Below the pieces are notes generated by a model that saw only the letters and a list, made by a program, of their open reading frames with translations, was not told the DNA's origin and ran no database searches. From Botryococcus braunii (lineage: Eukaryota; Chlorophyta; Trebouxiophyceae), in the NCBI GenBank assembly GCA_002005505.1, contig KV908359.1:611368-675367 (forward strand): a stretch of 64,000 nt of DNA. Reading direction: 5' to 3'. The position numbers and the translations under genes were made by a program. Below, in pieces: positions 10,322 to 28,697 of the stretch (within the stretch, counting starts at the first letter, position 1; each line of letters opens with the position of its first letter).

Positions 10322-11852
10322 GGCATATGAGATAGATGATTGGCTCCATCGTAAACAAAATCGCCGCAAGTTAAGCTTCCATAGTGGCTTGTGGAAGCGC
10401 GGTGCGCGCATTTACGTTCCCTCCCACCATATGAGTTCTGACGGTGTCGAACGTAACCTTCGTAGAGAAATCCTGGAAAATTTGCATGGACCACCTATAG
10501 TTGGTCATCCAGGCAGGGACAGGACCCTCGAATTAGTTCAACGTTCCTGGTGGTGGCCAGGGATGGCCTCAGATGTGGCTGACTTTGTGGCCCAATGTGA
10601 CTCGTGTCAGCGTGTCAAAGCCCCAGCACACTTACCTGTAGGGTTACTACACCCTCTAGAAATACCTGACAGAAAGTGGCAATCAATGTCTATGGACCTA
10701 ATCACTGGACTGCCAAGAACTAAGGAAGGATATGACGCTATCTGGGTTGCTGTTGATAGGTTGTCAAAGTATGCGCACTTCGCTCCGACGACCACTGACG
10801 CAAGTGCAGAAGTGATAGCTCAACTGTTACGGACCCGGGTTTTCACCTTGCATGGGTTTCCCACTCACATTGTATCAGACAGAGATCCTAGGTGGGTGGG
10901 TCGCTTCTGTCAAGAGCTCTTTCGGTTGACCGGTTGTCGCTCTGCGCTATCTACAGCGTTTCATCCGCAGACCGACGGTCAAACGGAACGAATTAATAGG
11001 ATCTTGGAGGATTATTTGCGTCATTACGTCACTGGAAGACACAACGACTGGGATAAACATTTGTGTGAGGCTGAATTTTCTTACAACAACACTTTTCAGC
11101 AATCAATCAACACTACTCCCTTTAGATTGACCTTCGGTCAGGATCCCACGATTCCCTTCCAGGAATTCTATGAAGGTGTGACATCTTCTGTACGTGAGTA
11201 TGTACCAGCAGCAGCAGAGTTTGTACGAAGGATGAGATGGGATCTAGAAAGAGCGCGGACATGTCTCAAAGCTGCGCAGGACCGCATGAAGGCATATGCG
11301 GACGCGAGGAGAAAAGATGCTCCTATTTTAAAAATAGGCCAACCTGTCCTCCTCTCAACAAAGAATCTGAAATTCAAGCATACTCGGACAAGAAAACTCT
11401 TACCTCGGTTTATTGGGCCTTTTCCCATCGTCCAGGAGGTATCATCGGTAGCTTTCAGAATTAGGCTTCCAAAAACTCTGAGGGTTCATGATGTCTTCCA
11501 TGTTTCTATGCTTAAGCCTTATAAGGAAGGTGGGACGGTACAACCTCCTCCTCTACCTGAGATTATTGATGGAGAAGAGGAGTATGAGGTCGAGGCTGTG
11601 CTAGCTCATAGGGAACGAAAGTTACGAGGTCGAAAAACTGCGCGAGAATATCTTGTAAAGTGGACCGGGTATCAGGATATTCATAATACTTGGGAGCCAG
11701 AGGATAACTTAGAACACGCCAGGGAGGCGTTACAGCGGTACTGGGATTTAACCACGGAGCACAGGCCGGAACAAAAAGAAAAGGTGGACAAGAAACGTAA
11801 AGGACGTGGTAAAAATGCTGAGAAGCAGCGGAAGCGCGCTAGGCGCGCTTAG
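10284..11852 (+). CDS. Gypsy B pol, integrase-chromodomain part
   Basis: This 522-residue frame has the full HHCC zinc finger (HGPPIVGHPGRDRTLELV...CDSCQRVK) and the catalytic triad in MDLITGLP, SDRDPRWVG and TERINRILEDYLRHY. The GPY/F module [14 protein letters not shown] comes next. A C-terminal chromodomain (EEEYEVEAVLAHRERK...YLVKWTGYQDIHNTWEPEDNL) and a Lys/Arg tail close it. It inserts element cDNA; in chromoviruses the chromodomain is thought to guide integration to modified chromatin. The frame is intact but lies out of frame with the upstream RNase H. Confidence 0.94.
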   Translation: MDGLRGWGRVLSEAYEIDDWLHRKQNRRKLSFHSGLWKRGARIYVPSHHMSSDGVERNLRREILENLHGPPIVGHPGRDRTLELVQRSWWWPGMASDVADFVAQCDSCQRVKAPAHLPVGLLHPLEIPDRKWQSMSMDLITGLPRTKEGYDAIWVAVDRLSKYAHFAPTTTDASAEVIAQLLRTRVFTLHGFPTHIVSDRDPRWVGRFCQELFRLTGCRSALSTAFHPQTDGQTERINRILEDYLRHYVTGRHNDWDKHLCEAEFSYNNTFQQSINTTPFRLTFGQDPTIPFQEFYEGVTSSVREYVPAAAEFVRRMRWDLERARTCLKAAQDRMKAYADARRKDAPILKIGQPVLLSTKNLKFKHTRTRKLLPRFIGPFPIVQEVSSVAFRIRLPKTLRVHDVFHVSMLKPYKEGGTVQPPPLPEIIDGEEEYEVEAVLAHRERKLRGRKTAREYLVKWTGYQDIHNTWEPEDNLEHAREALQRYWDLTTEHRPEQKEKVDKKRKGRGKNAEKQRKRARRA

Positions 11853-12436
11853 TGCTCTGGCAGGTCGGGTCGGCCCCTCGGTGCGTCCTTGGGCCACCTT
11901 GGAAGCTCTAAGCTTGGCCCTTAGAGTGTACCCTGGGGGTATCCCAGTACTAGAGCGCACTCGGATGAATAGGACGTAAGCGGGGTAGAATGTCTACCTC
12001 GGGTGCGTGCGGTGATGACCGCTCACCCTGGACAGGACTCGTCGAGGTAGGGTGTCGTCTACCTCGAATGCGTGCGGTGTTGACTGCTCACCCTTGTCAG
12101 GTTTCGGACGTCAATCATGTAATGTCGCGACATCCGTGCTAGCTCGCGCTGTAGCGTAACGCCCGACGCAGATGGGTGGCCCCACTGCCGTTGGGTAGAA
12201 TTCCTATTGGACAGGACGGGCGAATTTATGTATGGACGGGACAGATTTTACATTGTTATACGGACAGGGCTGGACAAGACAGGACAGGGGTCTGGCTTGG
12301 GCTGGGGACGCCAGACTAGTACCCGCGGACAGGACGTGACAGGACCGTACCTCTGCCAAGTGTGTTAGGTGCGTAGTGTAGTTGTTTAGAGTGAGTCTCC
12401 CTCTTGGCCGTGACGTCCAAGCTAAGGGGGGGAGGG
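11853..12436 (+). other. Gypsy B 3' untranslated region with tandem imperfect repeats and PPT
   Basis: No coding sequence seen. An imperfect repeat of roughly 60 bp occurs twice (about 11990-12052 and 12053-12108; shared core GTGCGTGCGGTG and GCTCACCCT). GGACAGGACA-type motifs recur at 12210-12350. It ends in the polypurine tract AAGGGGGGGAGGG directly before the 3' LTR. Confidence 0.75.
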
Positions 12437-12735
12437 TGTAACAGGAAAAGTCGCGTGTTATAGGAAAATGACCGGACCACGAGGATTTGGACCTCCATAA
12501 AGGTCCCTTCGTGAGTTATGTTCCTCCACGCCAAGAAGTGGCTACTTCACGCGCCAAGGGAGTGACCCCTTACTTGACAAGGCGCATTGGCGATGGAGAC
12601 AGGGACACACTTAGAACAGGATAGAATAAGGCTTTGGCAGAGGAAGGACCGGGCCGGACTGGACGGGTACTGAGGTGGAGCCCAAACAACTTGTAACCAT
12701 TGTTTTCGCATCCTTTGGCCGTTTCTACTGTATCA
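12437..12735 (+). repeat. Gypsy B 3' LTR
   Basis: 299 bp, matching the 5' LTR at every base I compared. Preceded by the PPT and followed by CAGGT, the second copy of the target duplication. Confidence 0.96.
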
Positions 12736-12740
12736 CAGGT

Positions 12741-12825
12741 GCATACCGAGTCGTATGCACCCTCGTGGTCGAAGACCACGTGAGACCCGTATCCGACGGG
12801 TGGACGTATCCGGAAGTACGTTACA
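12741..12825 (-). repeat. LTR-C, right half
   Basis: Continues the LTR interrupted at 5863 and ends GTACGTTACA. The adjacent TTTCTCCCCCTCTTAG is a polypurine tract on the minus strand, the same as at LTR-A, so LTR-A and LTR-C belong to related families. Confidence 0.75.
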
Positions 12826-13596
12826 TTTCTCCCCCTCTTAGCTAGCCGAGCTCCTGGGAGGCTAACAAAGGGTGAGTGTGGAAGGCTCACTGTAACACAT
12901 CCACAAGATGGTGAGCTGATGAGCGACGACCCGAAGACACCAAGCCCGAGGACTTGGGTTCGAACTTGCCTTGGGTGTACTGAGTAATAAGCCCGCAGTG
13001 AACGGGGTAACGCCGGCCACAGGCCAAACGCCACTGATTCGAAGAGCTAAATCACTACAGCAGTAAGACACAGCTTATGCTGGGACTCGAGGGAGTGGGC
13101 TTAGGAAGGCTAGCACTTGACCTGCAAGTCGGAAGGATACTCGGTGCACTCGAGTATGCGGCTAAATAACCACGACCCTCCCGCAGGCGCGGGGGCTCAA
13201 GGCCGCTGATGAACCTCCTATGTCGGTGCGTTGCGACCGACTGTGTCCCAGTACCTCTTGAGCACTTCAGGAGCATTGGTCAAATTCCCTTGTGGTTCCC
13301 AAGTATTGTGTTCCGGAGAGTGACCTGTCCACTGGACGAGGTACTCGTACTTGGCGGGATTTCGAGAATTGACACGACGGTGGGCTATGATGGAGTCCAC
13401 CTCGTATTCCTCTTCTCCAAGGAGAAGTTCCGCTGGAGGCGGTGGTTGAACTGATCCATCCCTACGGTAGGGTTCCAACTTGGATACATGAAAGACATCA
13501 TGTATTCTCCAGCGTGCAGGCAGAACTAGCTCATAAGCTTGTTTGCCAATGCGCTTGTGGACTTGGAATGGACCTACCCAACGAGGGAGGAGTTTT
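12826..13596 (-). mobile_element. Chromovirus C, 3' end only
   Basis: Minus-strand remnant comprising the end of pol (13218-13596), about 390 bp of 3' untranslated sequence and the PPT. It is cut at 13596/13597, where it joins a LTR-A copy that itself lacks 11 terminal bases. The rest of the element is absent from the window. Confidence 0.85.
13218..13596 (-). pseudogene. Chromovirus C integrase C-terminus with chromodomain, 5' truncated
   Basis: Entering from 13596 without a start, the frame reads a GPY/F module (PKLLPRWVGPFQVHKRIG, then HDVFHVSKLEPYRR). It ends with a chromodomain (EEEYEVDSIIAHRRVN...YEYLVQWTGHSPEHNTWEP) and stops at 13218. The order and aromatic-cage-like residues (Y, W, W) match the C-terminus of element B integrase. 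It is a fragment with no catalytic core. Confidence 0.9.
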
Positions 13597-14165
13597 GGAT
13601 TCGTACCCGGGACTGCGAGGTCCCTCGGAGGAATCCTACCAACTAGGCCGGGTGTGCCACGTGCCTAAAAGGTACGATCGGTGTTTATCGGCATTGCTCA
13701 GCGGTTAAGTAGGGCTCCGACTATCGGACATCGCCCGATAGTCGTTACATTTCTCCCCCTCTTAGACCACAATCGTCCTCGATTGTGCCTGGGAACGGAG
13801 AATTGGTGGATGGTCCACGTGCCCATACACGTGGGTGGTGGTTGGTGAGTGAGCCCATGGATAAGGACTGTCCGTTACGGAGGGTCCGTTGGAAGATTGC
13901 GTCCGGATGTTACGGCCTGGAATCCCATCCCCCTTGTGGGCAGGCGCGTCGCACCGCGTGATCGCAATGCGAGAGGAAAATGGGTTTCCTGCTCGCCGAT
14001 ACCAAATGTAACGACCGGGATTCGTACCCGGGACTGCGAGGTCCCTCGGAGGAATCCTACCAACTAGGCCGGGTGTGCCACGTGCCTAAAAGGTACGATC
14101 GGTGTTTATCGGCATTGCTCAGCGGTTAAGTAGGGCTCCGACTATCGGACATCGCCCGATAGTCG

Positions 14166-14170
<5 letters not shown>
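13597..14170 (-). mobile_element. TRIM-like unit, copy 2, with both LTR-A copies
   Basis: LTR-A (13597-13749, missing its last 11 bp on the element strand), internal region 13750-14006, then LTR-A (14007-14170, 164 bp). The PPT lies next to 13749 and PBS TGGTATCGGCGAGCAGG next to 14007. The internal region and LTR match 5355-5774 at every base compared. There is no coding capacity, so movement would need proteins from another element, perhaps the chromovirus C family with the same PPT. Confidence 0.82.

Positions 14171-14229
<59 letters not shown>
14171..14229. repeat. (CA)n microsatellite
   Basis: Continues directly from the LTR-A terminus GTTACA. It is probably the far side of the microsatellite seen at 5100-5354, into which the compound inserted. 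Confidence 0.95.
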
Positions 14230-14231
<2 letters not shown>

Positions 14232-15829
14232 CCCACTACCCCAGCCATCTCACCCAGAGAGCACATGAATGTGACAAATGGATGTGACATACCCGGCCCT
14301 GGCAGCATCCGGATTGCTCCCAAGGTTGCATTACTCTCGTCCCCCCTGATCTCTGATGCATTTCCCCCACCTGCAGCCCAACAATGCCTTACTTTTACGC
14401 CCAGCTCCTGTTGGAAGTGCTCTGCTGCGGCAACCACACTGGGCGTCATTAATTCTCCCAGCGTCATGGGTCTGAATATGGTTTATGACAAAATGATCAT
14501 CTTGATTTAGAGCCACAGCGACAAGGAACTCCCCCAAAACTACGTCCACAGCAATTTGGTATGTATAGGAGTCGATAGGATTGAAAACATGTGGTGGGTG
14601 AGGAAAAGCTTACTCCTAAACATTGGACCAGTACACCTGCCAAGAGAAAGACGGATATCATACAAAACAGATACCTACATCTCACAAAACTGTAGAATAT
14701 GATTTAACTAAGAATTATCTCTCTCGATCCCAGCGTACAAGCGCAGTGCTTTGTCGAAAGAGACGGAATCACTGAATCTCTGACGCACGGAAAACACGCT
14801 TACCTGCCAGTTACCTTATTTCCCGCGGCACGATGCCGTCCAAGAACGGCTTGTTCTTGTATTTTGCAACGTTTGCCACTGTGTTGCAAAGTGTCCCCTC
14901 CTATTGCGGCCAGTAGGTCCGATAAACGCCACCGTTACGAAGTCGCGGACAAACTTCGTAGCGTAACATAGCTGAACAGCACAGAGGCTATGCCAAAAGC
15001 ACTCAGGTATAACTTGAATCCCGGAACATGGTTTTTCCTCAGGTGTAGCCCTCCGTAAACAGGGACTTCTCCTGGGAAAGCGTCGTTGCAAAGCGGGACT
15101 TCTCCTGGGCAAGTGCTGAGCCTTAGGGTTTCTGTACTGCACGCGGCTGCCGAAGCGCGGCCCTTATCGGCCGTCTTCCTGATTCTATCGTAGTGCTTTC
15201 AACCGCCATTTACCAGGTCGGATCAATTCTCCTTGCCAAATTTTTGGGAGTGATGCGGTGGGAATTCCTTTGTGAATAGACGCGTGTTGATGCTTTGGAG
15301 AGACATTAACAGCCTATTTCGAGGCCGGATTAAAAATTATATTTGCCATTATTGGCAAATATGAACACCTTTACATCAGCTTAAATAAGATATCTGCTAC
15401 TCGCAAGTTGCGACTCGGAAGTTCTGAGTCGGAACCTTGCGCGAAAATGGGAGACTGATTGCTTGGGGTTTTCCGACTCTTCGGAAACACTTCCTCCCTA
15501 TTTGGTCTCGTTTGCCTCTAGAGTCTTGCATCTTTGTCTTCTGAACTTGTCTGTCAGCGCGAGCTAAAGGTCCATGCTCTGGAGTAAACAGCTGGGTCCC
15601 TTCCTTTGCTGGAAGATATTGCCAGGCAGTTAGCCGAGCTCCCGGCATCTGTTGGGTCATATTGTCCGTTGAAGGTGTGCGTATGTATGTCTGAAGAGCG
15701 TGGTATTCGGCTGCCCCCCGAGCTGTCGGGGGTACCACCTCGGCCTCTCGAGGTGTGACCCACTGAAATCACCGTAAGGCCCTGGCAATTGACCCGGGGG
15801 GGTTCCAACGGACGTTGTTCTCTCTACAG
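14230..15829. other. Unassigned 1.6 kb upstream of the CBP60-like gene
   Basis: Unique-looking sequence without a convincing frame or repeat. It may hold the promoter and one or more 5' exons of the gene starting in frame at 15830, since no initiator Met is seen there. I could not place a transcription start. Confidence 0.4.
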
Positions 15830-25400
<9,571 letters not shown>

Positions 25401-26083
25401 CATTGATGCAGTGCTCAGACGGCGGTACTGAACAAGCAGTCTGCTGTAGCACTTCATAATGGAGCCATTTCAACATGGCATGGCCCAGCTGCAAAACCTA
25501 TGCAGGGTGTCTAATTCTATGTACCTTCCTGCCATCAATACTGTTGTTGTGTGGGCCAGGGTGCCCCTCATAGAATTGCAGTGGCACACAAAGCAGCACA
25601 CTCTGCTGCTACAGGAACTCGTGTTTCATGTCCTATGGCATGTTTGACTCTCACCCTGCAATGTTGCCTACGGGCTTGTAGGTCATTGATAAACATAAAA
25701 TTTAAAATAGCACTTGGATTGAACCCTAGCAGGGCAGAGCATGGCCTCCACTGGGTACTAAATAAAGATACCCTTGCAAAAGTGTCATGCAAGGAGTGGA
25801 ACAGCCTGGTATTGGAGCATGCTACGCAATATTGAACACACAGAGGAAATTCGTGTGGCTTGACAAGAACAATCTTCGCTTGCTTATCAAACCTGTAATG
25901 CTTTCTACCTCAGGTGTGCGTTGCATCATAACTGGCTGTTCATTTCTGCCTGAGTATCTCGAGCAAGATGTACACCCAGGCAGGTAGTTCATGGACACTT
26001 TGATGGCCTGCAAGCCTGATCACTAGGCCAGAAGCATCAAAGATGAATGCTGTCATTTGGACTGGTCCTTTCAAATCTCAAAT
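25401..26083. other. Convergent intergenic region
   Basis: 683 bp between two host-gene stop codons. It should contain both 3' untranslated regions. No other feature recognised. Confidence 0.5.
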
Positions 26084-26710
26084 TTACAGAAAAGCCTCCA
26101 ATGCTTTTCGCTTGTTTTCCAACTCGATGAACTGGCTCAAGCTGCCCTTTAACTGACTGAAGGTGTCCTTGATCTTGGCCAGCCATTCCTGGCAAGTCTC
26201 CTTGCTTCCAGCTTGGCATCCTTCTCGCAACTGCAAGTGCAGCCAGCCCATTTGAGGGCACTTCTTCTTTGCTATCCTGTTAAAGGTCGCAGAACACACT
26301 GGACAACAGCTAGCAAGCGATAAAAGTGGTACGCAAACGTATGAAAGGAGTATTACGGCGTGTAAAGAGCAAATATATACCGAGTAGCAAATAGCTGCAA
26401 TTGTCTGTGCTCCAAAACTCGCAGAACTGCCTTTGAACTGGTGAACCAGCTGATCCACATCGTTGAAATCCACAACGGGCTCGGCGAGCTTTGCCTCTAG
26501 TTTTATGAGCTTCTGTTCAGAGTCCACGAAGTAAAGCTCAACCACTTCTGCGACAAAATTTGGATTTTGTTCGTCCTGGAGCTGCATTAGCTGGGCGAAT
26601 TGGTCGTCGAGAAGACCTTCCTGACCAAGTTTATAGAGCAATTGCTCGATCTGCGCGTTGACAACAGCAAGCTGGCGCTCCACATCTGCACGACTTTGGT
26701 CCTGGAGCAT
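26084..26710 (-). CDS. Histidine-containing phosphotransfer protein (AHP-like), two exons
   Basis: Exons 26710-26381 and 26230-26084 give 158 residues. The 150-bp intron has GT (GTATAT) and AG (CACTTGCAG) ends and keeps phase 0. The product is a four-helix HPt protein: EGLLDDQFAQLMQLQDEQNP, FVAEVVELYFVDSEQKL, then the phosphorylation site VHQFKGSSASFGAQTI with His90. After the intron, REGCQAGSKETCQEWL and a last helix match plant HPt length and order. These proteins relay phosphate from hybrid histidine kinases such as cytokinin receptors to nuclear response regulators. The ATG at 26710 has an in-frame TAG just upstream; a splice acceptor-like TTAGCAG there leaves open a further 5' exon. It converges with the CBP60-like gene. 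Confidence 0.88.
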   Translation of the reverse strand: MLQDQSRADVERQLAVVNAQIEQLLYKLGQEGLLDDQFAQLMQLQDEQNPNFVAEVVELYFVDSEQKLIKLEAKLAEPVVDFNDVDQLVHQFKGSSASFGAQTIAAICYSVYICSLHAVILLSYVCVPLLSLASCCPVCSATFNRIAKKKCPQMGWLHLQLREGCQAGSKETCQEWLAKIKDTFSQLKGSLSQFIELENKRKALEAFL

Positions 26711-27400
26711 TGGCTGCTAACACACAAGTGGCGATAAGCGGACCGTGGATTGCGGAGGCTTCCACACGAAACAATTGACATGCCTGAGGCAAGCCAGCAT
26801 TTATGCTTTTGAAACCGCAGAGCATGAACTAGGCTGGCAGATACGATGCGTCCTGTCAACGCTGTTGCGCCTAGGGTTTCAGGCGACTGGGGACGAGGAC
26901 TGTGCACTAGTGGGGGAGCGCGGCGGGGGAGACTGTGCCTTCTGATTTGACTGATGAGTCATCAGTGATGACACGATTCTAATGAGCCATCGCCGTTGGG
27001 GTTTAGCCCGACGTGAGTCACGTGACCCCAACGGCGTCAGTAGCCCGAAGTTACTGAAATTGGGAAGCACTGGTAGTGCATTATCATCAGGGTTGTCGAA
27101 TTTTCCGGTTGCAACAAATGGCTGGTAAACCTGTCAAAACCCCAAGAGTTTGCGACTTTCCATGGCCTGGAAACCTCATAGTGGTCCCCTGACTGCGGAC
27201 ATCCTGGCCTAGAACTCCAAAGAGGGTGATGGCTTCGCGACAATTGGTGGCCTGGATGCATACAGGTTATTTTCAAGCAGGCTTCATTCTAAAGAGGGGG
27301 CCACGGTCAGTGTTGCGGATTCTGGCCGGATAAGGCCAAATGGGCCGCAATCCCCCTTGCTACTTGGTCATGTTGAATATGTTGTTAGGGGTGGCCACCC
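26711..27400. other. Region upstream of the HPt gene
   Basis: About 700 bp, presumably promoter and 5' untranslated sequence of the HPt gene. No clear coding, RNA or repeat feature seen. Confidence 0.4.
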
Positions 27401-27429
27401 CGATTCTGTTAACTGAGTCGGGGTTCCCC

Positions 27430-27510
27430 AACTCCTCTCCCCTCTCTCATCCCTCTCTCATCACTTGCTCTCCCTCTCTCATCACTGGCTCAACCCTCTC
27501 TCATCACTGG
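27430..27510. repeat. Short minisatellite
   Basis: About three to four copies of a 20-bp unit of the type CCCTCTCTCATCACTGGCT. Confidence 0.75.
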
Positions 27511-27547
27511 CTGAAGCGTATGTGTTAGGTTATGGGCTTGGCGTATT

Positions 27548-28012
27548 CCTGTGCAGTGGCGGCATGGAGGGTGTGAGTCAAGGTCCGCTCTACTGTGTGA
27601 CGAAGAGTAGAGTCTAGGACATGAACAATCAAGGACTGATTGGGCAACTTTAAGGAAACACCCGGAGTGCTTGTGTAGTCCCAAACAAGTCTATTACAAT
27701 TGCTCACTTGCTCTCTCTTAACAACGGAATTCAAACTACCCTAACTGGTACATACTCAGAATGGATCAATCTCCTTGTCCGATGATAAGATAGCCAAGCA
27801 CATGTACATAACATGAAAGACTAAGGCTAACAGAGCCTCAAATCTCCTATTCTATTCACGTTCACGTTACCTGTGCAGTGGCGGCACGGAGGGTGTGAGT
27901 CAAGGTCCGCTCTACTGTGTGACGAAGAGTAGAGTCTAGGACATGAACAATCAAGGACTGATTGGGCAACTTTAAGGAAACACCCGGAGTGCTTGTGTAG
28001 TCCCAAACAAGT
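27548..28012 (-). repeat. 143-bp direct repeat in copia H 3' LTR region
   Basis: 27548-27690 and 27870-28012 are near-identical 143-bp direct repeats, 179 bp apart. On the minus strand the first copy (28012-27871) is followed by CACAG|GTAACG, a donor-like junction. The second is followed by CACAG|GAATACG. They lie within or next to the LTR beginning at 28214. Confidence 0.85.
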
Positions 28013-28213
28013 GCCTTGCCTCTCCGTGCTAGCACCACTACCTTCCTGCACTAAACGTGTCTGTAACTTGCGTTATCTCTATCTACATTCAAATTGATCA
28101 TAACCACGAAGTCTTTGCAGTTTCGCCCATATTAGTCATTTATTATTATCACTGACGGAAAAGCCACTATTACTCCACTGAGGGAAAGGCACACATAACT
28201 CATCTATTACAAC

Positions 28214-28341
28214 ACTTCCCCTTGCCTTTTCCTCACCAGAACTTGGCAAGACCCAGTGAGTCTCGATGACCCTGAAACACAAATCTCACAAGTGGTTTGG
28301 TAAAGATGTCAGCCACATTTCTGGCAGATTGAACATGGGTT
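28214..28341 (-). pseudogene. Copia H (minus) RNase H C-terminus, PPT and LTR start
   Basis: On the minus strand THVQSARNVADIFTKPLVRF and VFQGHRDSLGLAKFW form the end of a Ty1/copia RNase H. The polypurine tract (minus strand of 28215-28233) follows, then TGTTGTAATAGATGAG from 28214, the start of a 3' LTR running leftward. The LTR end was not fixed; CCTAACAACA near 27370-27385 is one candidate. Upstream coding is lost at about 28338, where sequence switches to the opposite-strand copia. Confidence 0.8.
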
Positions 28342-28697
28342 GTATTGCGAATCTGCAAAACCATGTGTTGTCCAAATACACCAAGCACATTAGCGTGTGC
28401 TATCATCAAGCGAGGGAAAAGGTTGCGTGGGGGCAGATTACGCCGGTGTATGTCAACACCGAGGACAATGTGGCTGACATTTTTACAAAGCCGTGGGCCA
28501 GTCCAGCATTTCTCAAGCACCGTGACAGCTTGAGAATGGGTTAAGCCTAGAGTGTTGAAGTTCTAGGGCTTTAGGGCTTTAGGGCTTCAAAGATTCTAGG
28601 TTTGGCTCGGAAGAGTAGTGCGTTAATGGGAACAATTGAACTCAACGTTGTTAACATTAATGAATGACGTTATAAATGTTTTCTAAAAGGGGAAGAT
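28337..28697 (+). pseudogene. Copia D (plus) RNase H C-terminus and PPT
   Basis: GCIANLQNHVLSKYTKHISV, then VNTEDNVADIFTKPWASPAF and FLKHRDSLRMG, is the end of a copia RNase H on the plus strand, terminating at 28544. A 3' untranslated stretch and the PPT AAAAGGGGAAG lead into the LTR at 28698. It abuts copia H back to back at about 28338. Confidence 0.85.

Larger units (their letters stand above)
5864..12735 (+). mobile_element. Gypsy B, complete chromodomain-bearing Ty3/gypsy element, 6872 bp
   Basis: The 299-bp LTRs (5864-6162 and 12437-12735) appear identical by eye. The element is flanked by the 5-bp duplication CAGGT (5859-5863 and 12736-12740). PBS, gag, PR-RT-RNase H-IN-chromodomain and PPT are all present in order, so this is a very recent insertion, nested in LTR-C. 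Coding capacity is nevertheless broken by a gag TAA (6490), a PR/RT frameshift (about 8415), an RT TAA (9206) and an RNase H/IN frameshift (about 10300). Some of these could be sequence errors. Confidence 0.96.
5355..14170 (-). mobile_element. Compound block of TRIM-like LTR units and chromovirus C remnant inside (AC)n
   Basis: Read on the minus strand from 14170: LTR-A (14170-14007), PBS and short internal region (14006-13750), LTR-A lacking its last 11 bp (13749-13597), 3' end of chromovirus C (13596-12826), LTR-C (12825-12741 plus 5863-5779, split by gypsy B), PBS and short internal region (5778-5519), LTR-A (5518-5355). Both outer ends touch AC repeats, suggesting one ancestral locus in a single microsatellite. 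The two short internal regions look identical base for base apart from the few bases at the LTR junction. Without gypsy B the block is about 1.9 kb. How LTR-A and LTR-C units became joined is unknown. Confidence 0.75.

Noticed and set aside
12900..13010. GGGTTCGAACTTGCC, a tRNA B-box-like match on plus in the chromovirus C 3' region
   Set aside because: No convincing A box or T-arm pairing nearby. A single 10-base match is expected by chance, unlike the paired boxes and stem in LTR-A.
14816..15142. Minus-strand 108-codon frame upstream of the CBP60-like gene
   Set aside because: No recognisable motif, composition unlike a folded protein and no supporting neighbour. Treated as chance.
28558..28600. 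TTTAGGG-like units resembling the plant telomere repeat
   Set aside because: Only two to three imperfect 8-base units (CTTTAGGG) in copia 3' sequence. Too short to call interstitial telomeric repeat.
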